From Hydrangea macrophylla (taxonomy: Eukaryota; Streptophyta; Magnoliopsida; Cornales; Hydrangeaceae), in NCBI GenBank assembly GCA_033977485.1, contig CM066990.1, positions 14,636,001-14,700,000 on the forward strand: 64,000 nt of DNA. The letters run 5' to 3'. The translations under genes and the position numbers were made by a program. Shown here piece after piece: positions 11,592 through 22,538 of this stretch (within the stretch, counting starts at the first letter, position 1; every line of letters begins with the position of its first letter). The notes under the pieces are model-generated. The model was given only the letters and a program-made list of their open reading frames with translations. It searched no databases and was not told where the DNA came from.

Positions 11592-12207
11592 TGATGATGC
11601 CAAAAATTAGTAAGAAGGGTTTAGAGAGAAAAAAAGACAAGAACAATTTGTATGTGCTTCGGTCCCGTTAACGAGTTGACCTACGTCCACGGTTGCGTTT
11701 GTGCGCGTTCACTAGCAGATCACCGGCGGGCCTGGTGAGCCAACAAAGAGGGGTGGCACTACCAGTAATACCGGTCGGGTATATGCGTATTGATGGTGAA
11801 TTCTCTGTTATATGCTTGTAAGCTAGAGAGTTATTTTTGGGCATCCCTGTAGACATGGTATGTGGGCTCTTTTATAGATGCAAGGGTCCACCCTTACATG
11901 GTAAGTTAATTGGATTAGGAAGCCTAATCTAATTACAATTGATTTGCATGATTTGGGGTGAGTTTCCTTAGTGGTTTAGGAAACTGCCACATTCCATCTT
12001 GCAGACTTGTAGCTGGTTTAGGAAACTGCTGGATAGGCCAGGTCCACGGGATGCCGCAGTCCTCCAATCCCAGCCTGTTGGCAGGAACCGCACGGTTCTG
12101 ACGAATACCCCGGGATTGCTCGGCTATTGGCGCCTTTAATGAAGTAACCAGCACCTCTTGATGACGTGGTAGACTGGCTTCATGGCTAGATAATTTTGGA
12201 CATATCA
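11592..12207 (-). repeat. 3' LTR of Tat-1 (616 bp)
   Basis: On the plus strand it runs from TGATGATGCCAAAAA to TTTTGGACATATCA. A minus-strand TATAAAAG lies at 11869-11876. The partner is 21716-22331. Confidence 0.93.
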
Positions 12208-12223
12208 GCTGCCCCCCATTTTT
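12208..12223 (-). other. Polypurine tract (Tat-1)
   Basis: Minus strand AAAAATGGGGGGCAGC directly upstream of the LTR start TGATATGTCC. Confidence 0.87.
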
Positions 12224-12602
12224 GGAACTGATTGGATGCTTCATCGGGTGAGGATTCAAAAATCAGTACCTTCTTGGAAACCGTCCGAATGTCCTCCGGG
12301 AATGCTACTCGGGATGGGGCCCACCTTCCAGATCACTCGATGAAATAACTGACCGGTACAGGGAAGAGCTCGGGTGTTGGTGTTACCATGTGTCAGGGAG
12401 TAGTTGGCTTGGTCAGGATCCAGCGAAGTTGGTTCAGATGTAACCAAATAGTTGCGTGGTAACCGGACCATCACGTCACGCATTTAATGTGCGCGCCTTT
12501 TGAGGCGAACCTTCACATGCCCGAGGTGACAGCTATCTGGCGGCTCTTGGCGGGAAAACTCCTGAACCATTGGATCTGATTGATCTGGACCGTCTGCTAT
12601 TC
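12224..12602. other. Spacer between PPT and antisense-ORF promoter
   Basis: No conserved reading frame. It is homologous to 2336-2690 of Tat-0. It would be upstream regulatory DNA for the antisense ORF and 3' untranslated sequence for the element's own transcript. Confidence 0.5.
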
Positions 12603-12613
12603 CTATATAAGGA
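12603..12613 (+). promoter_or_regulatory. TATA box of Tat-1 antisense ORF
   Basis: CTATATAAGGA lies about 178 bp before the first antisense exon, followed by ACACTTG. Tat-0 has the equivalent site at the equivalent distance on its opposite strand. A GTAAGTCC at 12726 could be the donor of a leader intron. Confidence 0.62.
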
Positions 12614-12781
12614 ACACTTGCTCATTTCTTCAAATCCTTCTGCCAAGTGAGAGAGTTTACCGAGCGGTTTGAGAGCAAACAAGATCCCGAGCAAGATTCC
12701 CGACCCCTTTCTGCGCTAAATCTTGTAAGTCCTTCTTTTTTGTCTTCTGTTCTTCATTTTCTTCTTCTTTCCTAAACAAAG

Positions 12782-15124
12782 TTGGAGGGAACGAACCCAC
12801 TTGGGTCAAACAGAGCATGGGACTTTTTCTTCTTTAGGTTCTGTCACTTCTTCCAGTCCGGGGGTACGTTAGAGCAGTTGGACCGAACGAGTGTTCCTGG
12901 GAGGGTCTTGAGAGAGTGTTACCTTTCATCTAGAGTCTTGTATGACCTGCCCTTCAGGTTGCTAGATCTTCCCCCGTTGTATCTTAGGCTTGCAGTCTGT
13001 GACCCATTCTTAGGTCGTCCTCTGCCACCTAAGTCCACTGTAGACTTAGACATGTGCCACTCAGACTTCAACTCGTCATCCCGATCGGAGGATGAGTAGT
13101 CACGATCAGGGACCTTGAGCACAAGCCCAAACCCTCCTTCTCTGGCCCCCTCTAATCAACATAGTGAGGGAAGAATACCCGGGCGTCTCACGAGGAAACG
13201 CACCGGGATTCTCCTATGGCCTCAACATCTTGAGGGTTGGGCGATGAAGGGTCTGTACTGAACAGTCCTGGAGTCGTATTTCCGTGCGAATCAATTATCA
13301 GTACCCTGCAAGGTCCTGATTTGGGTTATATCAAGGATAGATGTGATATTCCCAACCCCTTCTCTCTTTCTGGCCACGACGGCGGAGCTCACTTCCATGA
13401 GTCGGGCTTTCTCACTCTATACGAAGATGCCTTCATGGCAGGCCTTCGCCTGCCGCTCCATCCAGTTGCCCGAGACGCGCTCATCTACCTCAGGATCTCC
13501 CCCGGGCAGCTCACCCCGAACGGTTGCGATATCTGATGGGGTCCATCTCTTTATGGCCTCAAGTTCTAGGGTAGAAGCTCACTCTACAAGAGTTCTTCTG
13601 GACCCACTGGCCTTTCCAAGTTCACGGGGAGGCTGGCTTCTTCTCGCTCAGGGCTAGGCAAGAGCGAAAGATATTAGTAAACTGCCCGAGCAACAATAAA
13701 GGATGGAAGAAGAAATTCTTCCAAGTTTCAACCATGGGGCTGTGTGAAAAGGCACCGTGTTTGCAATTGAGGACCTCCTGGGCGGGGAAACTGAGGAGTA
13801 AGCTCAATCACCTTTCTTTCATGATAAGTCTCTGTACTTTGCCTTGACTAACCCGTTTGTATGGTTGCTTTGCAGTGGGATCAGTTGACTCGCCCAGTCT
13901 TCCCGACGAGTTCCAAGCAAGGATCCTGTCTTTGGTGGAGGACCCAACTGACATTAACCAAGTGTTGACTTGGTCAGGAAGCCCAAAGATCTCCTACGAG
14001 CCCCAGCACCACTTCATAGCTCCCATCTTCTCGGCCATTATTCCCGGTAAATGCCATCTTTTGACCGTCCGATTTTCTTTTATTTGACACTTTGCTGAAT
14101 TCTCATGTACTCTTTTCTAGTTCTGCAGAAATGGCTCCCAAAAGCGTGGCGACTTTGAAGGAGAAAGAGGCCTTGATGGCCCGGGCTGGCCAGAAGAGGA
14201 AGAAGCTGGCCCCCGCTGAGGGCCAGCCCCTCAAGAGGATCTCCCGAGGAATCTCTATCCGGGCAAAGAAGGAGGCTGCGGAGGCTTCAACACCTGGCGT
14301 CACAATCGCTACGCCTTCACCAATTCCTCCGGTAGCTAAACTTTCCAGGGTCCCCTTCCCTAGCCTGGAGGAGACAGCTCGTGCGGGCCCCTCCTCAAGG
14401 CAGGAGGTTGAGACGGCGGACGAAGTCCGCGGAAGGGTCCGGCCTGGGCTACTGCAAAGTCAAATGGACAAATGCGCCCTGCTAAGCCCCGAGGCCATCA
14501 TCGGTTGGCTATATAGCATCAGCCACATGGTAAGTCACTTCGTAATTTGAACATTAGATTTTCTTCTATGCGTATACTGACGTTGTCTTGTTCTTGCAGA
14601 TTGGCTGTATTGCGGGCGGGGCTGAAACCACCCTTCCCAGCGTTGCTGAGAGTTTGGCCGCTGCAGAGGTTGACCTATCCGTGGAGAGGGCTGCCCGGGA
14701 GTCCGCGGAGTTTGCTCTCTCTGGGGAGGAGGAGAAATCCCGGGCAGCGGCCCTAGATCTGGGGGAGACCCGTGACTCTCTGTCAACCGAGCGGGCTGCC
14801 CGGAAGGTAGCAGAGTCTAAAGCTGCGGCCGCGGAGGTCGGGAAGATCACTGTCGAGAAGGACTTAGCGGCCATGACGGCAACGCTTTTGGAGCTCACTG
14901 CCGCTCAGGAGGCTGAAGCCAAGGATGCTGAGGAGGAATTCGAGGCAGAGTTCCTCACGGGCTACACTGTTCTGGTGAAGTGGGCTGCTACTTGGGACCT
15001 GTCTGGCTATTCTTGGACAGAGTCCAGTTACTGAAAGGAGGGCCAGGCTGACTCCGAGGTCGCTGCTGAAGCTGCATTGACCGGGGACCCCTCTGTTGAA
15101 GAGCAGGCTGCGGAGGAGGGATAA
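12782..15124 (+). pseudogene. Tat-1 antisense ORF (gypsy-type 'Transposase_28'-like), broken
   Basis: This copy is antisense to its element. Exon 1 (about 12782-13797) encodes RAWDFFFFRF, LPPLYLRLAV and the family segment GFLTLYEDAFMAGLRLPLHP with a downstream KGWKKKFFQV motif. Exon 2 is 13876-14046, exon 3 14129-14529 (MAPKS, then a basic region and AGPSSRQEVETADEVRGRVR), and exon 4 14600-15124 (IGCIAGGAE, then a long Ala/Glu coiled coil). Introns of 78, 82 and 70 bp have GTAAGC..TTGCAG, GTAAAT..CTGCAG and GTAAGT..TTGCAG ends, and exons 2-4 join in frame. Lesions are a TAG near 13098, at least one frameshift between 13240 and 13660, and a TGA at 15032. Stops differ from those in Tat-0, so each decayed independently. 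The role of the protein is unknown. Confidence 0.75.
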
Positions 15125-15394
15125 GTGGTAGTTGTGGACAGCTAGTTTTTTTTTTTTTTTTATGGGGAGGCTACTACAACTGACCCTTAGGCTTTGTACA
15201 GTTTTCAATCATTAATGAAAAGGCACTTGAGGTCAAACTTTCTTTCCATTTACTGCTCACTTTCATTTTTGTCTGCACTGTGCATGTTTTTAATTGCTAG
15301 TATCCACTCGATTTTTAGCCGACCTAAGTCTCACCTTAGAAAATGGTTTAGGACCGTAACCAGTAGAACACCTAGTCTTCTTGACCTATTTTAA

Positions 15395-15535
15395 AGGTAA
15401 TTACCCGGTGTGCCATAGGAACTGGTCCTGTTTAGCGTCCGGGATGTCCCGGTGTATTATAGGAACACCCTGTTTTACCGTCCGGGATGTCCCCGTGTAT
15501 TTTAGGAGTATCCTATTTTACCGTCCGGGATATCT
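15395..15535. repeat. About 43 bp tandem repeat, three or more units
   Basis: The core CCGTCCGGGATGTCCC recurs at about 15434, 15478 and 15521, separated by GTGTATTATAGGA-like sequence. Units are imperfect. Confidence 0.7.
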
Positions 15536-15893
15536 ATCTCTGATCACTGTAAGCCCTTAGGAATATCTTCCAAGTTCTTTTAGAGACCGGTGTGATTTCC
15601 TGTTTTGGCCTAATATTACCCTGCCCCCCAAGCATTTTGCTATGGCAGGAGTACATGAGTGAGTGGCTGTAGGAAACCAACCTGGAACATGGGTGGTTGT
15701 AGGGTCGTTTGAAGCTTGCCATCGTCGGCCACCTAGGGGTTTGTCCCCGTCGCCGGTTGGACCTAAGTGAAGCTTGGGTAATTTCCTATTTGGGTCTGGT
15801 ATCCCCTTGCCCTTCGAGCTTCCTGTGAAGGCGGGGGCGTAGTGAGGAGTGACCGTAGGAAACTGACTTGGAACATGGGTGGTTGCAGGGACC

Positions 15894-16101
15894 TTTTATG
15901 CCTGGGTTCGGAGCTCGAGGTCTTTGTATGCCTGGGTTCGGAGCCCGAGGTCTTTTTGTGCCTGGGTTCGGAGCCCGACGTCTTTTTGTGCCTTGGTTTT
16001 TAGCCAAGATCTTTTCTGCCTTGGTTTCTAACCAAGGTCTTTTCTGCCTTGGTTTTTAGCCAAGGTCTTTCACGTCTCGGGGTTTGGCCCGAGGACTTTC
16101 T
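15894..16101. repeat. About 30 bp hairpin-type tandem repeat, seven units
   Basis: Units follow the pattern GTGCCTGGGTTCGGAGCCCG then AGGTCTTTT, drifting to GCCTTGGTTTTTAGCCAAG then GTCTTTT. Each unit has complementary arms (CTCGGGC/GCCCGAG or CTTGG/CCAAG) whose sequence changes while pairing is kept. The same unit is present in reverse orientation in Tat-2 (about 34375-34470 and 35014-35125). Confidence 0.78.
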
Positions 16102-16289
16102 GCTGTGCACGGGATACTGACATGATTGAATTTGCAAAGTAAACTATTCAATTTTAATTAGAAATAAAGATTTATAATGGTTGCTCAATCAGAGCTACGA
16201 AAATAAATTTCTCTACCACCACAAAATTCCCATGGCCAAGTGTTATTGAGAGTACTTGCGGAGGTGTTGCACATTCCAAGGGTGAGAGA

Positions 16290-17389
16290 GATCATGCCCG
16301 TCCATGATTTGTAGCTAGTAAGTTCCCGGTCGGTTGATCCGAGTTACTTTATACGGGCCTTCCTAATTTGGCCCCAATTTTCCATGGCTCGGGATTCGGG
16401 TAGACTGGTTCACTACCTTGAGGATGAGGTCTCAGACTTGAAAACTACAGTGCTTCACCTTACTATTATAGTATCGAAAAACCCGTTGCTTGTATGCCGC
16501 CACCTTTAGATAGGCTCGGTCTCTTCTTTCCTCGACTAGGTCCAGCTCTGATCTGAGGGTGTAGTGTGGTAGGCCCACAGAAGGGTTGGTAGCTCTTCAG
16601 CCCACAGCCCTTTGGCGCCTTCAAGCCTTGTTTTGATTGACTACAAGATTGTCCGATTTGTCACCTCGGCTTGACCGTTGGCTTGTGGGTGCTCAGGAGA
16701 GGAGTAATGATTTAGTATCCCGTAGCCCGAGCAGAACTGCCTGAAGATAGGGGTGTCGAATTGTCTGCCGTTATCGCTGACCAGGACCAGGGAATACCGA
16801 ACCTACTGAGAATATTCCTTTCGACGAAGCTTTCCATTTTTCGTTCGGTTGTCGTCGCCAAGGGCTTGGCCTCTGCCCATTTGGTGAAGTAATCAACGGT
16901 CATCACGGCAAACTTGACCTGTCCTTTTCCCATCGGCAGGGGACCGACAATGTCGATACCCCACTATGCTAACGACCAGGGGCTGTGGATTGGTGTCTGG
17001 AGCTCTCCCGATCGGTTGATCATGGGAGAGTATCTCTGACACTTGTCACACCTTCTGACGTATTCCTGGGAATCCTGGGCCATGGTTGGCCAGTAGTAAC
17101 CTTGCAATAGGGCCTTCCTGGAGAGTGCCCGGCCTCGGAAGTGATTCTCGCACACTCCTTTGTGGATTTCAAATAGTATTGGTTGGACTTGCGCAGGGTG
17201 AACACAGCAGAGGTATGAGATAGTGAATCCCCTCTTGTAGAGGATGCCGTCAACAAGATGGTATCGGGTCACCCGGTATTCGACCTGGTGGGGTTCTTCT
17301 TTCTCGTCTGGCAGCGCCCTTGTTGTCAAGAATATCACGATCGGGTCCATCCAACTGGGTCCCAGGGTGACCAGATCCACTTCCATGCC
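16290..17389 (-). pseudogene. Tat-1 integrase
   Basis: Integrase joins element cDNA to host DNA. The HHCC zinc finger is seen at about 17180-17040 (EIHKGVCENHF through RRCDKCQRY). After a stop at about 16965 the core starts WGIDIVGPLP (first Asp) and DYFTKWAEAKP. The frame then shifts, the second Asp motif is read out of frame, and the Glu region (QANGQAE type) appears as a fragment in another frame. Near 16570 the sequence jumps from LLWAYHTT to a segment like SELDLVEERRDRAY, implying a deletion of one to two hundred bases inside the C-terminal half. The remaining C-terminus resembles GPYKVTRI. Dead. Confidence 0.82.
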
Positions 17390-17935
17390 TTCTGAGTTGA
17401 TCATACTTGGCTTGGGTAGATATTCTATCCTTATCCCCGGCAAGTCTGACTCAGAAGATGAGGCAAGGCGGGCCAACCGATCAGCCCTGGTGTTTTCTTC
17501 TCTGGGTATCTGCATGATGGAAAATCCCCGGAGATTCTTGGAAACAGCTCGGAAAAGGGCCAAGTAGGCTACCATGCTGTCTTCCCGTGCTTCGTACTCT
17601 TAGTTGACCTCATTAACCATGAGCTGGGAATCGTTGTTTCCCTGGACCTGTTCTGCACTCATAGAAATGGCCAATTGTAATCCGACCAATAGGGCTTCGT
17701 ATTCGGCCTCGTTGTTAGAGGCACGGAACCCAAACCTTAGCGCGTATTCGAGCTGGATACAGTTAGGGGTAGTTAGGATGATTCCTGCCTCACTGCCTTG
17801 CTGATTAGATGAACCATCCACGTGCAGTACCCAGGTAGGGATGTGAGAGTGTAGCCCGGGCGGTAGGGCCAGCGGCTCAGACTCTTTAACCGGGTCCTCT
17901 AGCTACGTGAACTCAACCAGAAAGTCTGCTACGGC
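17390..17935 (-). pseudogene. Tat-1 second RNase H (archaeal-type, Tat-specific)
   Basis: A second RNase H lies between the ordinary RNase H and integrase. Visible catalytic-site strings are DGSSNQQG (first Asp), NNEAEYEALL (Glu), NDSQLMVNEV (Asp) and ENTRADRLARLAS (last Asp), the order expected of the additional RNase H known from Tat-lineage plant elements. A TAA at about 17600 breaks the frame just after NEVN, with the remainder continuing from about 17575 in another frame. It presumably supported RNA removal during reverse transcription; here it is non-functional. Confidence 0.82.
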
Positions 17936-18508
17936 TTATCCCTTGATGGCAGTCCGGGGTTGGTAGATTACTTCAAATTCTTCCAAATCCAATGCCCACT
18001 TGACAAGCCTCCCGGACATGTCTGGATGGCTGAGGACTCTGCGGAGAGGTTGATCTATGAGGACCACAATGACATGGGACTGAAAGTATGGACGGAGCCT
18101 TCTGGCCGAGGTGATGAGGACGAATGCTAGTTTTTTTATGCAGGAGTATCTACTCTCTGCACCCTGTAATGCCCGGTTGGTGGAGTACACTCGGAACTGT
18201 GTCCCGTGCTCTTCCCGACCGAGTGCCGAGCTAACCACTGATAGTGACACTGCCAAGTATAAAAATAATTCTTCCCCCGGCATGGGTGTTGAGAGTAGAT
18301 GAGGGGACACCAAGTACTTCTTGAGTTCCTGGAACGCCTCTTCGCACTGTTCTGACCACTGAAATGCCTTGCGGAGGATTTTAAAGAATGGCAGGCACCG
18401 ATCGGTAACTCGGGAGATAAATCTGTTCGGTGCGGCCACCCGTCCGGCTAGGCTCTGAACCTCCTTCGTCGACTTGGGTGACCGCCTATTGATGATGGCT
18501 TTGATCTT
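17936..18508 (-). pseudogene. Tat-1 RT connection and first RNase H
   Basis: Begins with the RT thumb/connection (SRVTDRCLPFFKILRKAFQW, then EEAFQELKKYL), followed by the first RNase H with LFLYLAVSLSVVSSALGRE, ALQGAESRYS and KKLAFVLITSARRLRPYF. The first catalytic Asp expected in YLAVS-type sequences is absent, as is usual for the degenerate first RNase H of Tat elements. A stop separates it from RT near 18470-18508. Confidence 0.82.
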
Positions 18509-19364
18509 CTATGGGTTTGCTTCAATCCCTCGTCTGCTGACTAGATGGCCGAGAAATTTCCCGGACGAGACACCGAAGGTGCATTTGGTCGGGTTCAACC
18601 ACATCCTGAATTTTCTCAAAATGGTGAAGGCCCCGGCCAAATGCTCAAGGTGGTCGTACTCGTCCTGGCTCTTGACTAGCAGATCATCCACAAATACTTC
18701 TATAGACCTCCCAATAAGGTCCTTGAACATGTAGTTGACCATGCGTTGGTAGGTGGCCTCGGCATTCTTGAGACCGAACGGCATAACCTTGTAGCAATAC
18801 GTCCCTTGGTCAGTGATGAATGTTGTCTTCTCTTCGTCCCCAGGGTACATGCTGATCTGGTTGTACCCCGAGTAGGCATCCATAAATGAGAGAAGTGAGT
18901 GACCGGCCATGGAATCCACAAGGAGATCTATCCTGGGCAGTGGATAACAATCCTTAGGGCAGGCCTTGTTGAGGTCAGTGAAGTCCATGCACATTCTCCA
19001 CTTCCCGTTGCTTTTCTTGACCAGAACATCACTAGCTAACCAGTTGGGATAGTGGACCTCTCGGATGGACTTCGCCTTCAGGAGCTTCTCGACCTCCTCA
19101 CTCACTGCTTTCTGTCTCTCAGGGGCCATGCCCCTTCTCTTCTGCTTCACTGGTCGGCAATCCGGGCTAACACTGAGACGATGGGACATTACCCGGGGGT
19201 CAATCTCGGGCATATCCTCATGACTCTAAGCAAAAACGTCCTGATTTTGCCTCAAGAACTGGGTCAGTTTTTCCTTCAGGCCGGGCTCCAGTAGGGTACC
19301 AATGTTGACCATGCAGTCTAGGTGCTCGGGATCCAGCATTACTCTTTCCAACTCTTCCACCAGA
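18509..19364 (-). pseudogene. Tat-1 reverse transcriptase
   Basis: The longest intact stretch is 234 codons from 19213. RT motifs in order are KSNGKWRMCMDFTDLNKACPKD, YPLPRID, FMDAYSGYNQI, KTTFITDQGTYCYKVMPFGL, NAEATYQRMV and the active site FVDDLLVKS, then KCTFGVSSGKFLGHLVS. Sequence before 19213 (ERVMLDPEHLD, then LKEKLTQFLRQNQDVFA) is the protease-RT linker, separated by a TAG at about 19214-19230. Active-site Asp residues are kept, so this was recently functional in family terms, but the polyprotein is broken on both sides. Confidence 0.9.
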
Positions 19365-19941
19365 CCTATCGTGTCACTCTGGTCCTGGGGTCCATCTCTT
19401 GGATGGTTAATGTTTCGGTGATTGCCCCCCGGCGCAACGAGCTGACATAGCAACTCCGGGCAATAGTCTGATCTCCACGCAAGCATTCGGGTCCCTGAGG
19501 AGTTGGGAACTTCACTGTTAAACTGTAGGTGGAGACGACCACCCTGGGCTTGTTGAGGGTCGGCCTCCCAAGGATGATATTGTAGGCTAACGGGGCTTCC
19601 ACGATCATGAAATTTGTCAGCACGGAATCTTGTTGAGGGTAGGTCCCCATAAGAACCGGAAGCTCGACTGTCCCGAGCGGTTGTGTGCTGGAGCCATTGA
19701 ATCCAACCAGTGGAGTAGCGACTGGCTGGAGTCAATCTCTGGAGATCCCAATCTGATCGATTATCGACGTGAACATAATATCGGACGAGTTGCCTGTGTC
19801 CACTAGCACCCTCTTCACCATATAGTTAGCTATATAAAGCGTCACTACTAGCGGGTCATCATGGGGGCAGTGGACGCCCTGCAAATCGTCATATGTGAAC
19901 GTTAGAACATCAGTTGGGGAGGAGCCGGTGGATTGGACCTG
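19365..19941 (-). pseudogene. Tat-1 protease
   Basis: Aspartic protease that would cut the polyprotein. The active site reads VLVDTGNSSDIMF at about 19800-19760 (DTG triad present). The flap/C-terminal part is seen in a second frame as FMIVEAPLAYNIILGRPTLN. A TGA at about 19737 and a frameshift near 19650-19700 separate the two. Confidence 0.82.
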
Positions 19942-21653
19942 CTAGACATCCGCCCGAGATGCCCGAGCATGCCTCTTCCGTGTCGACTGTGAATCCCCTC
20001 CTCCTGACATTCCTCCGGAGATCACATTGATTTGGCCAAGTGGTAGTGGCTGATTAGGAGCTCGGGTGTCCTGCCGGGGTCGTCTATCTGCTGTGACAAA
20101 CTCTAAAAGGTGTTCCTGCTCGATCAGCTTCTCGATTATTATCTTTAACTTAAAGCAATCCTCCGTTTCATGGTCGTGGTCTCTGTGGTAGCCACAAAAC
20201 TTGTCCCGGTTCCTCTTTCTAGGCGGGGCTCTGAGTTTCGCTAGCTGCTGAAGCAACCTCTGCGCCTCGATGGCAGCCATGACTTCTTGTATGGGCCGGG
20301 AAAGGGGTGTGAAAGCAATCGGGGGCTGACCCCGGACATCCTTCTTATCCTGCTTAGGCTTCTTTCCCGAGCCCTTCTCAAATCCTTCACGCTTGCGCTT
20401 GGCCTTCGGGGATTCATCTCCATCCTGGCTGGCGCGCTTCGCCTTCAGGAACTCCTCAGTGTCAATGTACTTTCCGACCCTCTCCAAGAGCTCCACCAGA
20501 GTTGCCGGTTGGTCGCGATGAAACGACGTAGCAACCTTGGTGTGTTGAACTCCCGAACAGAAAGCCATAATTACGGCCATTTCATTGAGATTGCCAATCA
20601 GGAGCCTTTGCTGGTTGAAATGGTCCACATACTCCCTCAAGGATTCCCCTTTGCGCTGTTTGACGGTTAGCAGTTGAGTGTCCGGTTGCGACTGGTCGAG
20701 CATCCCGACAAACTGGCTGATGAATAGCTTGCTGAGGGCTTTGAAGTCGTCAATCGTTCGGGGCTTCAGAGCATGGAACCACTGCACTACTGGCCCTTTG
20801 AGGGTACTAGGAAAGGCCATGCATAGTAGCTCGTCCATTGTGGTGACCAGTGCCATCTGGGCCTTGTAGGTGCGATGTGGTCTACCGAGCTCCCTGTGCC
20901 ATCATAGGAGCTGAAGTAAGCGGGTTTGAACTTCCGTGGAATAGGAAACTGTGTCACTCGAGCAGTATAGGGTGATTCCGTCTCCGTATTGGTGAGGTCG
21001 TGGCCAGACTTACGGTTCAACCTCTCAATTTGATGCTGTAGTTGCTCGAATTGGGCCTTGACGTCATCCCGCCCTGTTCTCCTCTCTATATCCGAGCGGT
21101 AGGTTAGATCGGATGACGAGGCCTCTTCCTCAATGAGCGTCGACCTTTGGGATAGAGCCCGACTCTGGGTCTGAGTAATCGTGTGCCAAAGGTCCCCCAG
21201 GCTCCTGGTCGGGGGGTCCTCGGCTGATTCCCGGGCTCTCCGTCCTGACTCCTCCCCTCTGGCCGCACGCCATCGGTTGATGATAGTTCTGGAATCCTCT
21301 ACCCGATGAGGATTGGGCCAAGCATGCCTTTGTGAACATCTGGTCGCCTGGCTACGCTCACCATCACCGAGGTGTTCCCGGTCCGGTGGAGACACCGGGG
21401 CGGAACGGGCTTGCCTTCGTGCCCGAGCGGGCTTTTGAATTGGGGCACTTTTCTCGGGCTGATTTTTTTATGCAGGACGCTTCTCCTGCCGGGCCAAAAG
21501 CACCTCCATCTATTCCTGTGTTCGGCGCTGGCCCTCCAAGAGTTTTGCTAGCGCTGCCGTCTGTTCAGTGGTCATGGAGGCAGCCTGCTACTCAAGCTGC
21601 AAGTTCTCCTGACCGGTCGGAATAGTAGTTTTCTTACCCTTCTTTAGCAGCAT
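19942..21653 (-). pseudogene. gag: Tat-1 gag
   Basis: The start is placed at the ATG at 21653 (MLLKKGKKT), matching the Tat-2 gag start MPLKKSKKT. The N-terminus carries MTTEQTAALAKLLEGQR, then a charged region, then TARVTQFPIPRKFKPAYFSSYDGTG. After a frameshift near 20860 the capsid-like core continues with AFPSTLKGPVVQWFHAL, DFKALSKLFISQF and LREYVDHFNQQ. The nucleocapsid finger is CGYHRDHDHETEDC (C-x3-H-x4-H-x4-C). Three stops lie before 21395, and the frame ends at 19942. It is the best template in the window for the truncated Tat-2 gag. Confidence 0.9.
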
Positions 21654-21694
21654 GTTGATCAGTCAAGAATTTGTTGATGAGAAGACTTTGTCGA

Positions 21695-21711
21695 TTCCCA
21701 CAGACGGCACA
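21695..21711 (-). other. Primer binding site (Tat-1), decayed
   Basis: Minus strand TGTGCCGTCTGTGGGAA follows the LTR after four bases. Tat-2 has the undamaged form TGGCGCCGTCTGTGGGA. TGGCGCCGTCTGTGGGAA is a usual primer-site string in plant Tat elements; I did not assign the tRNA. Confidence 0.8.
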
Positions 21712-21715
21712 AAAT

Positions 21716-22331
21716 TGATGATGCCAAAAACTGGTAAGAAGGGTTTAGAGAGATAAAAAGACAAGAACAATTTGTATGTGGTTCGGTCCCGTTAACGAGG
21801 TGACCTACATCCAAGGTTGCATCTGTGCGCATTCACTAGCAGATCACCGGCGGCCCTGGTGAGCCAACAAAGAGGGGTGGCACTACCAGTAATACTGGCC
21901 GGGTATATGCGTATTGATGGTGAATTCTATGGTATATGCTTGTAAGCTAGAGAGTTATTTTTGGGGGTCCCTATAGATAGGGTACGTGGGTTGTTTTATA
22001 GATGCAAGAGTCCACCCTTACATGGTAAGTTAATTGGATTAGGAAGCCTAATCTAATTACAATTGATTTGCATGATTTGGGGAGAACTTCCTAAGTGGTT
22101 TAGGAAACTGCCACATTTCATCTTGCAAACTTGTAGCTGGTTTAGGAAACTGCTGGATAGACCAGGTCCACGGGATGCCACGGTCCTCCCATCCCGGCCT
22201 GGTGGCAGGAACCGTACGGTTCTGACGAACACCCTGCGATTGCTTAGCTGGTGGAGCCTTTACTGAAGTAACCAGCACCTCTTGATGACGTAGAAGACTA
22301 GCTTTATGGCTAGATAATTTTGGACATATCA
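21716..22331 (-). repeat. 5' LTR of Tat-1 (616 bp)
   Basis: Same termini as 11592-12207. The minus-strand TATA (TATAAAAC) lies at 21993-22000. By eye about 45-50 substitutions separate the two LTRs. Confidence 0.93.
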
Positions 22332-22336
22332 CATAA
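22332..22336. repeat. Right target duplication of Tat-1 (CATAA)
   Basis: Exact copy of 11587-11591. Confidence 0.92.
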
Positions 22337-22538
22337 TATATAAATTGATCACTGGGATGATAAAATAATAAAAATAACAGAGTAGTGATCAAATTGTCCA
22401 ATCATAGCCATACAATCCAAAATATCCACATACCCAAAAGAGAACTACGAGAGAAGAGAGAGAACAGTAATAAACTAAATACAACAAAACTCTCACTCTC
22501 AACGGACACAAATTAATCATCTCCAACATTGAATAAAA

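Larger units (their letters stand above)
15125..16290. other. Tat-1 spacer between antisense ORF and integrase
   Basis: Non-coding 1.2 kb with a T14-15 run at 15147 and two arrays of short repeats described separately. Words around 15650-15900 (AACCTGGAACATGGGTGGTTG, TGGCCACCTAGGGG-like) recur in diverged form in Tat-2 at about 35160-35240, which fixes the end of the Tat-2 deletion. Confidence 0.65.
11592..22331 (-). mobile_element. Tat-lineage Ty3/gypsy retrotransposon, complete structure (Tat-1)
   Basis: A 10.7 kb element with a perfect 5 bp target duplication (CATAA). In element sense (minus) the order is 5' LTR 21716-22331, primer site, gag, protease, RT, RNase H, a second RNase H, integrase, spacer, an ORF on the opposite strand, PPT, 3' LTR 11592-12207. 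The extra RNase H directly before integrase and the antisense ORF near the 3' LTR are hallmarks of the plant Tat/Retand/Ogre group. Frameshifts and stops break most domains, so it is not autonomous. LTRs differ by roughly 8% by eye. It lies within Athila-A, between the third ORF and the PPT. Confidence 0.95.
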
